The notes below the pieces were generated by a model, which ran no database searches, had not been told where the DNA came from, and was given only the letters and a program-made list of their open reading frames with translations. DNA of 6,004 nucleotides. It comes from Faucicola sp041855445. GTDB lineage: Bacteria; Pseudomonadota; Gammaproteobacteria; Pseudomonadales; Moraxellaceae. Every line of letters begins with the position of its first letter. The stretch's first letter is position 1. This document shows positions 5,135 through 6,004 of this stretch, piece after piece. Position numbers and translations under genes: made by a program. The stretch covers positions 1-6,004 of the forward strand of contig JBHAEG010000065.1 in the NCBI GenBank assembly GCA_041855445.1, read 5' to 3'.

Positions 5135-6004
5135 TTAGTGCTTAATGCCTAAATTCTGAAGCTTGGCATAATAACCATTTTGTGCCATCAACTGCGAATG
5201 CGAACCTGTTTCGATGATTTTACCTTCATCCATGACGATGATACGGTCGGCTTGTTCAATGGTGGTCAGGCGATGCGCAACAATGATACTGGTGCGACCC
5301 TGCATCAGACGCTCAAGTGCCAACTGCACAAGGCGTTCGGATTCATTATCAAGTGCGCTTGTCGCTTCATCAAGTAGCAGAATTGGTGCATCTTTTAGGA
5401 TGGCGCGAGCAATTGAGACGCGTTGACGCTGGCCACCAGATAGCTGACTGCCATTAGCACCGATAGGCTGGTGTAGTCCTAGCGGGTGTTTGTTGACCAA
5501 TTCTGTCAAATTCGCCGCTGCGATGGCTGTCATCACTTCATCTTCGGCGGCATCAGGACGTGAATAACGAACGTTCTCAAACAAGGTGTCATCGAACAAG
5601 AATACATCCTGAGATACCAGGGCGAACTGTGAACGCAAATTCGCCAATGTCAGTTCATTGATATTTATGCCATCAAGCGTGATTTCGCCACTGCTTGGTG
5701 TCACAAAGCGGGGTAGTAGATTGATGGCGGTGGTTTTGCCTGAGCCTGAGCGACCAACAAGAGCGACTTTTTCACCTGCTTGGATATCAAGATTAAAATT
5801 ATCCAAAGCTTTTTTGGCATCTGCGCCATATTGGACATCAATATTTTTAAAGCAAATATTGCCTGATGCCTTATCTAGACTGAGCTTACCTTCATCGACT
5901 TCGGGCTTGGTGTCCAAAAATTCACAAACCGAATCAGCGGCTAGGAACATGGTCTGCATGGGAATGCTGATATTGGCAAGGTTTTTAATCGGACCAAACA
6001 TCTG
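5135..6004 (-). CDS. msbA: MsbA-type lipid exporter ABC protein, C-terminal part (gene begins outside the window)
   Basis: This is the last membrane-domain segment plus the whole nucleotide-binding domain of a half-transporter with fused permease and ATPase. MsbA flips lipid A-core across the inner membrane. The frame is open to the window edge: the codon before the first Met is CAG, so that Met is internal. Counting from it, residues 1-30 (GPIKNLANISIPMQTMFLAA and on) match the end of the permease domain, and P-E-V-D-E-G-K resembles the MsbA linker. The ATPase has an A-loop Tyr (Y58), Walker A G-R-S-G-S-G-K-T-T (83-91), Q-loop Q131, signature L-S-G-G-Q (187-191), Walker B I-L-L-L-D-E (207-212), D-loop S-A-L-D (215-218) and H-loop H243. 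All are intact. GC content is clearly higher than in the genes downstream. No hairpin terminator separates it from the next gene. Another lipid-linked glycan exporter of the same family is the main alternative. Confidence 0.85.
   Translation of the reverse strand, partial: QMFGPIKNLANISIPMQTMFLAADSVCEFLDTKPEVDEGKLSLDKASGNICFKNIDVQYGADAKKALDNFNLDIQAGEKVALVGRSGSGKTTAINLLPRFVTPSSGEITLDGININELTLANLRSQFALVSQDVFLFDDTLFENVRYSRPDAAEDEVMTAIAAANLTELVNKHPLGLHQPIGANGSQLSGGQRQRVSIARAILKDAPILLLDEATSALDNESERLVQLALERLMQGRTSIIVAHRLTTIEQADRIIVMDEGKIIETGSHSQLMAQNGYYAKLQNLGIKH

Noticed and set aside
5351..5359. AAGTGCGCT, close to the Haemophilus-type DNA uptake core AAGTGCGGT
   Set aside because: There is one mismatch, it is a single occurrence inside msbA coding sequence, and no exact copies were seen in the window.
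5180..5426. Two plus-strand open frames of 65 and 70 codons
   Set aside because: They lie wholly antisense to the conserved ATPase domain of msbA and show no recognisable protein pattern; they are shadows of that gene.

Overview
The window is a stretch of a bacterial surface-glycan locus. Every supported gene lies on the minus strand, so transcription runs from high to low coordinates. In that direction the order is: 3' half of an MsbA-type lipid ABC exporter (6004-5135); a fused sugar 3,4-ketoisomerase/acetyltransferase (5112-4255); a PLP sugar aminotransferase, FdtB/QdtB type (4258-3140); a decayed glycosyltransferase remnant (about 3138-3026); a family 2 glycosyltransferase (2938-2108); rmlB (2085-1012); rmlD (992-135); and the first 32 codons of rmlA (97-1), cut by the window edge. 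Gaps are 16-37 bases and one pair overlaps by 4, which looks like one or two operons. No tRNA, rRNA, CRISPR array, insertion sequence or phage gene was seen.

The pathway is clear. RmlA and RmlB turn glucose-1-phosphate and dTTP into dTDP-4-keto-6-deoxyglucose. One branch (ketoisomerase, FdtB, acetyltransferase domain) would make a dTDP-3-acetamido-3,6-dideoxyhexose, either Fuc3NAc or Qui3NAc. The other branch (RmlC, not in the window, plus RmlD) would make dTDP-L-rhamnose. The glycosyltransferase probably transfers one of these sugars to a lipooligosaccharide, O-antigen or capsule unit. No flippase (Wzx) or polymerase (Wzy) is present here.

The organism looks like a Gram-negative gammaproteobacterium. 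MsbA implies lipid A export, and the protein texture and moderate GC suggest Moraxellaceae, but this is a low-confidence guess. Composition changes sharply: hand counts of sampled lines give about 49% GC in msbA, about 34-38% in the ketoisomerase and aminotransferase genes, about 30% or less in the glycosyltransferase, and about 40-45% in rmlB/rmlD. This suggests an acquired sugar cassette next to a core gene.

Three things deserve a second look. rmlD appears to end at a premature TGA that replaces a conserved Trp codon, with its lost C-terminal tail still readable down to rmlA. The ketoisomerase/acetyltransferase fusion has the reverse domain order to WxcM-type proteins. The 201-base gap before the glycosyltransferase holds the broken start of a different family 2 glycosyltransferase.
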